DNA from: Pseudomonas plecoglossicida NBRC 103162 = DSM 15088
Lineage (GTDB): Bacteria; Pseudomonadota; Gammaproteobacteria; Pseudomonadales; Pseudomonadaceae
Reading direction: 5' to 3'
DNA length: 64,000 nt
NCBI RefSeq assembly: GCF_000730665.1
Contig: NZ_BBIV01000006.1
Span: forward strand, 124,001-188,000
The notes under the pieces were generated by a model, which did not search any database, was not told the DNA's origin, and worked only from the letters and a program-made list of their open reading frames with translations. The position numbers and the translations under genes were made by a program. Shown one piece after another: positions 14,601 through 25,023 of this stretch (positions within the stretch are counted from its first letter, which is position 1; each line of letters begins with the position of its first letter).

Positions 14601-15405
14601 GCTCAAGTTGCTCCTGCAGAAAACTGCCCATTGCCTGATTGAACGCTGGGGCGAGCGGAATGTTGAAGACGTGACCGTCGCCTGCCAAGGTCAGCAGCCG
14701 GGCATGGCCGATGCGCTCGCTCAGAAGCTCGGCTTCCGAACGCGGGCTGAGCTGGTCGCCTGTGGCCGCCAGCACCAGGGTCGCGGCCTGGATCACCGGC
14801 AGCTGCTCCCTGAGGTCGTACTGCTGCATACCCTGGCACCAGTGCACCTGGTTGGCGGTGGCCAGCTGCGCGGCCTGGGCATGCCAAGCCTGGTACAGCC
14901 GTTGACCACGACTGGAAGCGGCGAACTCGGCTCCGACCAATGCCGGCCAGGTCGACTTGAAGCGCTTCAAGCACCCATCGGTTTGCCGCAGGCCGTCGGC
15001 CCAGTCGCTGAGCGTGGCTTGGCGGTGACGATCGTTCATGTGGGCGAAGGTGCCGGCGACGATCAGCTTCTGCACGGCATGCGGCGCATGACAGGCCATC
15101 TCCAGCGCCACCATGCCGCCGAGCGACAGACCGATGACATGCGTGGATTCCAACCCCAGGTGATCGAGCAGTGCAAGCATCTGAAGTGCCTGGGCGTGGG
15201 CTGTGATACCTTCCGGCGCTTGGCTGGAGGCGCCGTGGCCCAGCAGGTCGGGTACGATGACGCGGTGACCCAGGCCCAGCAGCGCGCTGACCTGGGGCAT
15301 CCAGGCGCGCCCACTGTTGCCCAGGCCGTGCAGCAACAGCACCGTGCTGCCGGCACCGGCATCGTAGTAATAGTGGCGGTGCGGCCCCTGTGTGAAAAAT
15401 GCCAT
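14593..15405 (-). CDS. Alpha/beta-hydrolase fold protein
   Basis: 270 aa from ATG 15405, chosen for the AGGAGAG 7 nt upstream. Oxyanion-hole HGLG near residue 27, nucleophile elbow GLSLGG near residue 93 (Ser), and a C-terminal GDGHVFN histidine near residue 248 give a complete Ser-Asp-His triad layout. Family members include esterases, lactonases such as PcaD, and C-C hydrolases; the substrate cannot be told. First gene of a two-gene operon with the MFS transporter and divergent from the MarR regulator. Confidence 0.82.
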   Translation of the reverse strand: MAFFTQGPHRHYYYDAGAGSTVLLLHGLGNSGRAWMPQVSALLGLGHRVIVPDLLGHGASSQAPEGITAHAQALQMLALLDHLGLESTHVIGLSLGGMVALEMACHAPHAVQKLIVAGTFAHMNDRHRQATLSDWADGLRQTDGCLKRFKSTWPALVGAEFAASSRGQRLYQAWHAQAAQLATANQVHWCQGMQQYDLREQLPVIQAATLVLAATGDQLSPRSEAELLSERIGHARLLTLAGDGHVFNIPLAPAFNQAMGSFLQEQLEHA

Positions 15406-15446
15406 GTGTCTCTCCTGATCCTTCAGTCGCATGTTCGTCAAGATAG

Positions 15447-15458
15447 CTTAACGTTAAG
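15447..15458. promoter_or_regulatory. Palindromic operator, probably for the MarR regulator
   Basis: CTTAACGTTAAG is a perfect 12-bp palindrome with A/T-rich flanks, between the divergent hydrolase and MarR genes. TTAACGTTAA-type sites are usual for MarR dimers, so autoregulation and repression of the hydrolase-MFS operon is likely. Confidence 0.55.
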
Positions 15459-15530
15459 ATACTTTGAAGGCGCTGGGGTTCAGGTTTGTGTGCGGGTTAA
15501 CAGTGATGAAGGGCACGGTCGAGGGAAACG

Positions 15531-16037
15531 ATGGACGATCATGTGGATTTCGTGGTGGCGCAGTGGGCGCAGGCGATGCCCGAAGTGGACGTTTCTTCCA
15601 TGGCGATATTCGGGCGCATGGTGCGCATCCATAAGCATCTCGAACGCCTGCGCGCCGAGGCCCTGGCCCAGTATGGCTTCAAGGAAGGCGAGTTCGACGT
15701 GCTGGCCACGTTGCGCCGCGCGGGGGCGCCGTATCGGCTCACCCCCACCGAGCTCTACCGCTCGCTGCTGGTCACCTCCGGTGCCATGACCAATCGGCTG
15801 GCACGGCTGGAAAGCGCCGGCATGGTCGAGCGGATCGCCGACAGCCAGGACAAGCGCAGCTCGCAAGTCGCGCTGACCGTCGGGGGTAAGGAATTGATCG
15901 ACCAGGCCGTCCTTACCCATACCGAAATACAAGAGTTGGTATTGGCCCCTTTAAGTGAACAACAGCGCGCGGACTTTGCCCAATTGTTGAAGCACGTGCT
16001 CGTGCATTTACCCGGCGAGGGCGCGCCAACGCCATGA
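15531..16037 (+). CDS. MarR-family transcriptional regulator
   Basis: 168 aa. Winged helix about residues 55-125: LTPTELYRSLLVTSGAMTNRL is the recognition region and the wing follows at ADSQDKRSSQVALT, the typical D-x-R MarR wing. Divergent from the hydrolase-MFS operon, with a palindrome between them. It ends 25 bp before the LysR gene, though the latter has its own strong RBS. Ligand unknown. Confidence 0.87.
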   Translation: MDDHVDFVVAQWAQAMPEVDVSSMAIFGRMVRIHKHLERLRAEALAQYGFKEGEFDVLATLRRAGAPYRLTPTELYRSLLVTSGAMTNRLARLESAGMVERIADSQDKRSSQVALTVGGKELIDQAVLTHTEIQELVLAPLSEQQRADFAQLLKHVLVHLPGEGAPTP

Positions 16038-16062
16038 ACTGGAATATTCAGGAGGAATTTCC

Positions 16063-17001
16063 ATGCTCCACAGCAACTACCTCAAACAGTTGGATCTGCA
16101 GGACATCGTGGTGTTTCTCAACTTGCTGGAGTTGCGCAGTGCCAAACGCACCGCCGAGCTGATGAGCGTGAGCCAGCCGACGGTCAGTTATTGTTTGAAG
16201 CGGCTGCGCGGTTGCTTCGACGACACGTTGTTCTCTTCATCCCAAGGGGTGCTGCAACCGACCAGCAAGGCCGAGAAGATCGCGCCTTATTTGCGCGTGG
16301 TGGTCGAGTCGGTCAACCGCTGCGCTGAAGACGAAAGCCAAGCATCTGCGCAAGCCGTGCGCAAGATCTGGCGGCTCTGCGCGCCGGAGTATTTCGAGTT
16401 GTCGTTCCTGCCGCAAACCCTGGCGATGCTGTCGCGCACTCATGCCAATACTTCGCTGCACCTCGATCGCCTGAGCCGCGACCTGCCGGTGGATCAGTTG
16501 ATGTCAGGGGAAATCGACATCGCCATCGGCTTCGGTCCGGGCTATCACCAGATGCACCCGGAGTTGCAATGGCAAGCGGTGGTCAACGACGACTTTGTCT
16601 GCCTGACCAGTCAAAACGGGTTGGCCAACGACGCGGCCATGAGTCTGGATGAATTCTGCGCCTCGCCCCAGGTATTCCCAACACCGTGGATTTCGGAAAA
16701 GAACATGGTCGACAGCTGGCTGGATAAAGTCGGCCGTTCGCGCAATGTGCTGGTGCGCGCCAATGGTTACCAAGCCTGCGTGAACATCGTCGCCGCAGTA
16801 CCGGCCACGCTCGCACTGCCGGCGCGCCTGTTGCCGCACCTGCGCATTCCGTCATCAGTGAAAGTCTGCCAGCCGCCGCTGGGTTTCCCAACGTTCACCT
16901 TGGACATGATCTGGGCGCGCGACCGTAGCGACAGCAAAGATATAGCCAGCCTGCGCAGGTTGATCGAACAGGTGGCCGAGGTGTTGTTGACGGAACGATG
17001 A
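16063..17001 (+). CDS. LysR-family regulator of the downstream cluster
   Basis: 312 aa. N-terminal LysR helix-turn-helix (about 12-70; SAKRTAELMSVSQPTVSYCL) and a PBP2-type effector domain (about 95-305). A strong RBS AGGAGGAA precedes ATG 16063. Same strand and 129 bp upstream of the oxygenase gene, where A/T-rich DNA (17010-17060) would carry the target promoter. LysR proteins more often sit divergent from their targets, so control of the cluster is inferred from adjacency. Confidence 0.87.
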   Translation: MLHSNYLKQLDLQDIVVFLNLLELRSAKRTAELMSVSQPTVSYCLKRLRGCFDDTLFSSSQGVLQPTSKAEKIAPYLRVVVESVNRCAEDESQASAQAVRKIWRLCAPEYFELSFLPQTLAMLSRTHANTSLHLDRLSRDLPVDQLMSGEIDIAIGFGPGYHQMHPELQWQAVVNDDFVCLTSQNGLANDAAMSLDEFCASPQVFPTPWISEKNMVDSWLDKVGRSRNVLVRANGYQACVNIVAAVPATLALPARLLPHLRIPSSVKVCQPPLGFPTFTLDMIWARDRSDSKDIASLRRLIEQVAEVLLTER

Positions 17002-17130
17002 AACAGGCTTTTAAATTTTCACCACGCTTTTAGATTTCTTAAAACCAGCCAGCCGCTCATTTCTCTTATCGTGTGGTCATCGGGTAGCGCAAGACCTACC
17101 TGAGTCCCACTTTTCACGGAGGAATGAGTC

Positions 17131-18063
17131 ATGCTGGCGCACGCCCAACCTGTGGTATTTCCCTACTTCCGACAACCGACGCCGTGCTACGGCTTCGAGT
17201 GTGTCATTGCGGTCGATCGCGACATGCGTGTAAGCGATTCGATCAGCGGCGCTTCATTGTATGAAGACCTCGCCCACAGCGGTGCGGTGATCTACCGCGA
17301 CTTCGCCGACAGCCTGTCCGACTTCAACGAATTCGTCAGCGCGCATTCGTCGCGGGTTACCTTCGACCCAGCGCGCAAGGCGGCCACGGCCAATACCGCC
17401 GAGATCGAAGCCGGTATTCACGAAATGGGCCTGCACCGCGAAAACGGCAACTTGCCGTTCAACCCCGACTTGCAATGGTTCTATTGCCTGGAAGCGGCCG
17501 ACGTCGGTTCGCAAACCACACTGTGCGATGGCCAGCGGGTACTGTTCGATCTGTCAGCGAAAACCCGCAAGTTGTTCGAACAACGCGAGATTCGCTATAG
17601 CCGGCGCATCCCTTGGCAGAACGTCAAACGCTTCCTGAGCATTGAACTGCAACTGCCGCTGGAGGCCATTACCGACGAACACCTGCAACAGGTCAATGAT
17701 CAAGTGGCAGGGCAAACCTATCGGCGCATCGACCAGAACCTGATTGCCTCGCAGTTGATCATTTCGGCGGTGGAAACCAGCTGCTTCAGCGGCCGCAAGG
17801 CGTTCTGCAATTCGATGCTCGGCCCCAGCGTCAACTACGAACCGCCGCGTATCACCTGGAGCGACGGCGAAGATATCGCCTTGGAAATCTGGGATGAAAT
17901 CAAGGAAGTGACCGAGCGCAATACCTACAGCCACTTCTGGCAGAAAGGCGATGTCATCGTCATCGACAACACCCGCGTCATGCACGGCCGTCGCCGTCTG
18001 GATGACCCTTCGCGCCGCATTTTCGGTGCGCAAAGCTACCGCCTGGGAGGCAACGGCCAATGA
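17131..18063 (+). CDS. TauD/TfdA-like Fe(II)/2-oxoglutarate-dependent oxygenase
   Basis: 310 aa. Likely iron ligands are His102 and Glu104 (LHRENGNLPF, the HxE variant of the facial triad seen in clavaminate-synthase-like enzymes) and distal His285 (RVMHGRR), with an arginine about ten residues on (295/296) for 2-oxoglutarate. RBS GGAGGA precedes the ATG. The stop overlaps the ligase start (ATGA), so the two are coupled. Expected reaction: hydroxylation, desaturation or oxidative decarboxylation of a small amino- or fatty-acid-derived substrate; the substrate is unknown. Confidence 0.85.
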   Translation: MLAHAQPVVFPYFRQPTPCYGFECVIAVDRDMRVSDSISGASLYEDLAHSGAVIYRDFADSLSDFNEFVSAHSSRVTFDPARKAATANTAEIEAGIHEMGLHRENGNLPFNPDLQWFYCLEAADVGSQTTLCDGQRVLFDLSAKTRKLFEQREIRYSRRIPWQNVKRFLSIELQLPLEAITDEHLQQVNDQVAGQTYRRIDQNLIASQLIISAVETSCFSGRKAFCNSMLGPSVNYEPPRITWSDGEDIALEIWDEIKEVTERNTYSHFWQKGDVIVIDNTRVMHGRRRLDDPSRRIFGAQSYRLGGNGQ

Positions 18064-19541
18064 TCAGCCAAAAGATGCAGGACTATCTGGCAAGCACGCC
18101 TGACCGCGTCGTCATCCGTGAAATGGATGGCCGTGAATACACCTTGCACGAACTACGCCGCGACGTACTGCGCCTGGCCAGCGCCCTGGAGGGGCGCGTG
18201 GGGCGCTGCGAACGCAAGGTGTTCGGGATTGCCATGCGTTCGTGCTACGAGTGGGTCTATACCCTGCTGGCCATTCAAAAGGTCGGTGCGGTGCTGCTGC
18301 CGGTGCCGATCGAGTTCTCCGACGAACAGATCGCCAGTTTGCTGGGCAAGGCCACGGCAGTGCTGGTGCGCGACGAGAAAACCGCCAAGCGGCTGCACGA
18401 CATCCTGCCGGACAAGCCCTGCTTCATTCCCGGCCAGTTGATGAACCAGGCCATCGGGGAAGAATGGCGCAACGAGGACGAGCTGATTCCGGATGGCATC
18501 GTCTCGATCATCCATACCTCTGGCACCACCTCCAAACCCAAGGGCGTGATGATTCGCGACGAGGCGGTCAGTCTGTTGGTGGACAACGTCATGAAGCGCT
18601 TGCCCCAGAAGCCGCTGCATTATTTCTCGATCGTGCCAATGAGCTTGCTGATCGAGCAGGTGCTGGGCGTGTTCATTCCGATCCTGTCCGGCGGCACCCT
18701 CACGCTGATGCCCGAAGGCGTGCCCGAGTACGGCGCGGCAAGCGGTAACGCCAGGCATTATCTGGAGCTGATCGCACCCAACGAGCCGAATTTCCTCTAC
18801 CTGCCGCCCAAGCTGCTGGAGGAAGCCAACACGCTGCTGCAGGACTGTTCGGTGCAGCAGCTGTTCGGTGCCAAGCGCCCACACATCATCACCGGCGGCG
18901 CGAAGATCCCGGTCAGCGTGCTGGAGGCGCTGGAGGCCCATGGCGTGCAGGTATTCGAGGCCTATGGCCTGAGCGAAAACTCATCGATCATCTCGCTGAA
19001 CTCGCCAGCCGAGCGGCGTATCGGTTCGGCCGGCAAGCTGCTCGACGGCATCGAGCCCAAGCTGGTCGACGGCGAGTTGCTGGTGCGCACGCCTACCTTA
19101 TGCGCCGGCTACTACAACGCCGACGACACTGCTTGCGACCTGTCCGATGGCTACCTGCACACCGGGGATATCGCCGAACTGCGCGACGGATTCCTGTACA
19201 TCACCGGGCGCAAGAAGCACGTGATCATCCTCTCGACGGCGCGCAACATCTCGCCCGAGTGGGTCGAGAACGTCTACAAGGAAAGCCCGTTGGTAGACGA
19301 CATGATCGTCATGGGCGAAGGCAAGGACGAGCCCTGCGCCATCGTGCTGAGCGGCGCCGGCAGCGACCAGGTACGCCGCGAAATGGCGCGCCTGGAACAC
19401 CGCCTGGCCGATTTCGCCCGGGTCCGGCAGATTCGCGTAATCGAGGACATCGCGCAGTTCCGCGAGCAGTTCTACACCGTGACCGGGCGACCGCGACGGG
19501 CCGAGATCGAAGCGCGTTTCATCGACCAGATGTACGCCTGA
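18060..19541 (+). CDS. AMP-forming acyl/aryl ligase (ANL superfamily)
   Basis: 493 aa. Adenylation motifs in order: A3 HTSGTTSKPKG (152-162), A5 YGLSE, A7 YLHTGDIAEL, A8 GRKKHVIILSTARNISPEWV. The C-terminal A10 region reads TGRPRRAEI, so Arg477 stands where the catalytic lysine of the adenylation half-reaction is expected. The A8 text resembles long-chain acyl-CoA synthetases. Coupled by a 4-bp overlap to the oxygenase and followed 11 bp later by the GNAT-like gene. Likely activates a carboxylic acid as acyl-AMP or thioester for the next enzyme. Confidence 0.88.
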   Translation: MISQKMQDYLASTPDRVVIREMDGREYTLHELRRDVLRLASALEGRVGRCERKVFGIAMRSCYEWVYTLLAIQKVGAVLLPVPIEFSDEQIASLLGKATAVLVRDEKTAKRLHDILPDKPCFIPGQLMNQAIGEEWRNEDELIPDGIVSIIHTSGTTSKPKGVMIRDEAVSLLVDNVMKRLPQKPLHYFSIVPMSLLIEQVLGVFIPILSGGTLTLMPEGVPEYGAASGNARHYLELIAPNEPNFLYLPPKLLEEANTLLQDCSVQQLFGAKRPHIITGGAKIPVSVLEALEAHGVQVFEAYGLSENSSIISLNSPAERRIGSAGKLLDGIEPKLVDGELLVRTPTLCAGYYNADDTACDLSDGYLHTGDIAELRDGFLYITGRKKHVIILSTARNISPEWVENVYKESPLVDDMIVMGEGKDEPCAIVLSGAGSDQVRREMARLEHRLADFARVRQIRVIEDIAQFREQFYTVTGRPRRAEIEARFIDQMYA

Positions 19542-19552
19542 GGAAGAGCCCC

Positions 19553-20164
19553 ATGTACATCGTGCGCAATTTCTACAAAGGCCGGCCCGGCTACCGTTGT
19601 CTGCAGGAGGCGGTGCGTGCCCACTACCTCAAGCACTACGATGCCACCCCCGAGCCGCAGCCGGACCTGTTCGTTTGCCTGACCGGTTCCAATGGCGGCG
19701 CGCCAGGTTACGCCTGCGCCGGCATCAGCTACGGTGATTCGGGCAAGCTGTTCAGCGAGTATTACCTGGACCAGAGCCTGGACCAGCGTTACGGACTGGA
19801 CCGGGCGCGGATTGCCGAAGTGGGCGCCTTCGCTTCGTTTCGCAGCGGCAGCGGCGCCGGCAAATACCTGCTCAACAACGTGATCCAGACCCTGGCCCTG
19901 CGCAACTTTGGCCTGGTGGTGCTGACCGCGACCGAACAGGTGCGCCAGCTGCTGACCCCGATCGTCGATACCCTCGACGATCTGGGCGGCGCCGATCAAG
20001 CCCTGGTCAAGGATCCGCAGGTCAATTGGGGTTCCTACTACCAACAAGGCCCGCGCGTGGTGGCCGCGCGATTGTCGCCACCGAGCATCTGGATGAGCGC
20101 ACCGGCATCCGCCGCGGGCCTGGGCCATGCCCTGCCCCATTTCAATCGCCAGGCCTCGGCCTGA
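19553..20164 (+). CDS. Thermostable hemolysin (delta-VPH) family protein, GNAT-like
   Basis: 203 aa from ATG 19553 (AGGAAGAG upstream); longer reading of the frame is excluded by overlap with the ligase. It matches the PF12261-type family named after Vibrio delta-VPH: EVGAFASFRSGSGAGKYLL resembles the acyl-CoA-binding region of a GNAT/LuxI-like fold. The name hemolysin is historical. Next to an acyl ligase it is more simply read as an N- or O-acyltransferase using the ligase product. No signal peptide. Confidence 0.75.
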   Translation: MYIVRNFYKGRPGYRCLQEAVRAHYLKHYDATPEPQPDLFVCLTGSNGGAPGYACAGISYGDSGKLFSEYYLDQSLDQRYGLDRARIAEVGAFASFRSGSGAGKYLLNNVIQTLALRNFGLVVLTATEQVRQLLTPIVDTLDDLGGADQALVKDPQVNWGSYYQQGPRVVAARLSPPSIWMSAPASAAGLGHALPHFNRQASA

Positions 20165-20171
20165 CCACGAC

Positions 20172-20200
20172 GCGCGCCGGGCATCCGCTGCCCGGCGCGC
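20172..20200 (+). other. Strong hairpin before the MFS gene
   Basis: GCGCGCCGGGCA (20172-20183), 5-nt loop, TGCCCGGCGCGC (20189-20200): a perfect 12-bp GC stem ending just before the GGAGGT RBS of the exporter. There is no T tract. It may attenuate or insulate exporter expression or protect the upstream mRNA end. Confidence 0.65.
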
Positions 20201-20211
20201 CGGAGGTAAGC

Positions 20212-21402
20212 ATGAACGCGACCAAGCGTTACGAGAATTTCATTGTCTTCCTGGCGCCGCTGATCAACAGCGTGGGCGGTATCGCCATCGACCTGTACGC
20301 GCCGAGTATCCCCTCCATTGGCCGTGAACTGTCAGCCAGCCCGGCACTGATGCAGAACACCATCACCATCACCCTGCTGTTCTACGCACTGGGGCAGCTG
20401 TTCTTCGGCATCATGGCCGATGCCCGTGGGCGGCGACCGGCGGTGCAATTGGGGCTGCTGGTGTTCCTCGCGGGCAGCGTGTTGGCAGCTGTGGCCACGT
20501 CCATCGAGATGCTGCTGCTCGCCCGCGCCCTGCAAGGCTTCGCCATCGGCGCCTGTCAGGTAGTTGCCCGTGCGCTGCTGGTGGACATCGTCAAAGGGCC
20601 GCGTTTCTACGTGGCGATCATCTACCTGAGCCTGGCCTTCGGCCTGGGGCCGGTGATCGCGCCGTACATTGGGGGGGTGATCGAAGTGCACCTTGGCTGG
20701 CGCTACAACTTCGTCCTGTACGCCGTATACGCCGTCATCGTGTTGGCCTTCGTGCTGGCAGGGCTCAAGGAGTCGTTGCCCGCAATGAACAGACGCAGCG
20801 CCTTGCAGACCTGCGCCGGCTACCGCCCTATCCTGGCTGACAGCCGCTTTCGTTCCTCGGTGGTGGTGCTCGGCTCGAGCTTCTCGGCGTTTCTGCTATG
20901 GAACGTGTTCGGCCCGCACATCGTCCAGGAACGCTTGGGGCACAGCGCGCAATACTTCGGCACCACCGCCCTGGCCGTGGGCAGCTGCTACCTGGTCGGC
21001 ACCCTGGTCAACCGTGCGCTGATTCGGCAGGTCAAGCCACGGCTGCTGATGTGGGCAGGAATGGCGGTGTTTCTGCTCGGCGTGGTGACCATCGCCGCGC
21101 AGGCAGAGGACCTTCACCTGGTCTCGATCCTGGGCGGCATCATGCTGGTCGCGTTCGGTCAGGGCTTCATCTTCTCCAACGCCATGGCCAACTCGATGTC
21201 GCTGTTCCCCGACCGCGCCGGTGTTGCCGCCAGCCTGCAAGGCTGCCTGATGCTGGTGTTCGGGTCACTGGCCTCGGCGCTGGTCAGCGCTTTGCCGCTG
21301 ACCTCGAACCTGGCAATTGCCTGCGTGTTTCTGGTGCTTTGGTTGATCTCGTTGTCGGGCATGCTGAGCGTGCGCGTGCAGCGTCAGGCCTCGGTGGCCT
21401 GA
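20212..21402 (+). CDS. MFS drug-type exporter, Bcr/CflA family
   Basis: 396 aa from ATG 20212 (GGAGGTAAG 5 nt upstream; the open frame extends earlier without an RBS). Twelve hydrophobic helices; the start FIVFLAPLINSVGGIAIDLY and APSIPSI, and the loop-2 motif GIMADARGRRPAV (MFS motif A), fit Bcr/CflA drug-resistance antiporters. Last gene of the LysR-associated cluster. Likely exports the cluster product or gives self-resistance. Confidence 0.87.
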   Translation: MNATKRYENFIVFLAPLINSVGGIAIDLYAPSIPSIGRELSASPALMQNTITITLLFYALGQLFFGIMADARGRRPAVQLGLLVFLAGSVLAAVATSIEMLLLARALQGFAIGACQVVARALLVDIVKGPRFYVAIIYLSLAFGLGPVIAPYIGGVIEVHLGWRYNFVLYAVYAVIVLAFVLAGLKESLPAMNRRSALQTCAGYRPILADSRFRSSVVVLGSSFSAFLLWNVFGPHIVQERLGHSAQYFGTTALAVGSCYLVGTLVNRALIRQVKPRLLMWAGMAVFLLGVVTIAAQAEDLHLVSILGGIMLVAFGQGFIFSNAMANSMSLFPDRAGVAASLQGCLMLVFGSLASALVSALPLTSNLAIACVFLVLWLISLSGMLSVRVQRQASVA

Positions 21403-21410
21403 AGCGTGCC

Positions 21411-21445
21411 GACCCCGGTGGTGCAGAACATCTGCTGCCGGGGTC
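21411..21445 (+). terminator. Hairpin after the MFS exporter
   Basis: GACCCCGG (21411-21418) and CCGGGGTC (21438-21445) with additional inner CAG/CTG pairing. There is no good T tract after it. Probable transcription end of the cluster. Confidence 0.5.
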
Positions 21446-21514
21446 TGCTAGGCAGCGCTGAGCAGCCTGAATCGCGTCCGCTTAAAAATAGGCGGACACC
21501 ATTGCCCTTAATTT

Positions 21515-21665
21515 GGGAGTCAAGATTTCGTGTCCTGGTCCGATAGAAAGGGGGCGGAGCGGCAATGCGGAGGCAGTCGTTTCATTACCAAAAGCAGGTG
21601 ATCGGTTCTATCCGATGCCTGCAGGAGGGCCGGTAGGCATCAATGGATTGAGCGATGGGGCGCCT
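21515..21665 (+). pseudogene. Relic of an autotransporter heptosyltransferase 3' end
   Basis: This stretch aligns by eye with the 3' end of the intact heptosyltransferase at 26125-26260. Frame by frame it reads QDFVSWSDRKGAERQ, GGSRFITK, then (after a 1-nt loss) KQVIGSIRCLQE, then GINGLSDGA. The intact gene has QDFLWCPRHKGTERQ, CSRFITGKQVIGHIRRLQQD and GLHAVNDGV. There are at least two frameshifts, and two cysteines of the metal finger are changed. It lies 44 bp before the autotransporter start. Confidence 0.75.
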
Positions 21666-21708
21666 TACGGGTCTTCACACGTCTCCTTAATCGATCAGGT
21701 GGTTGCAA

Positions 21709-24861
<3,153 letters not shown>

Positions 24862-25023
24862 ACTGAGCGTTCGCGAGGATGGGGGAGCGGTCGAACACCG
24901 CTTGCCCGTTCTCAGCAAATGGGTGACGAGTAAAAAGTTGAAGCCAGCTGCCACGGCTGCACCAGGTAATCAAGTTACAAGGCAGCAGGCTTTAACTCGA
25001 AAACGAATCTGTAGGAGTTTAAT

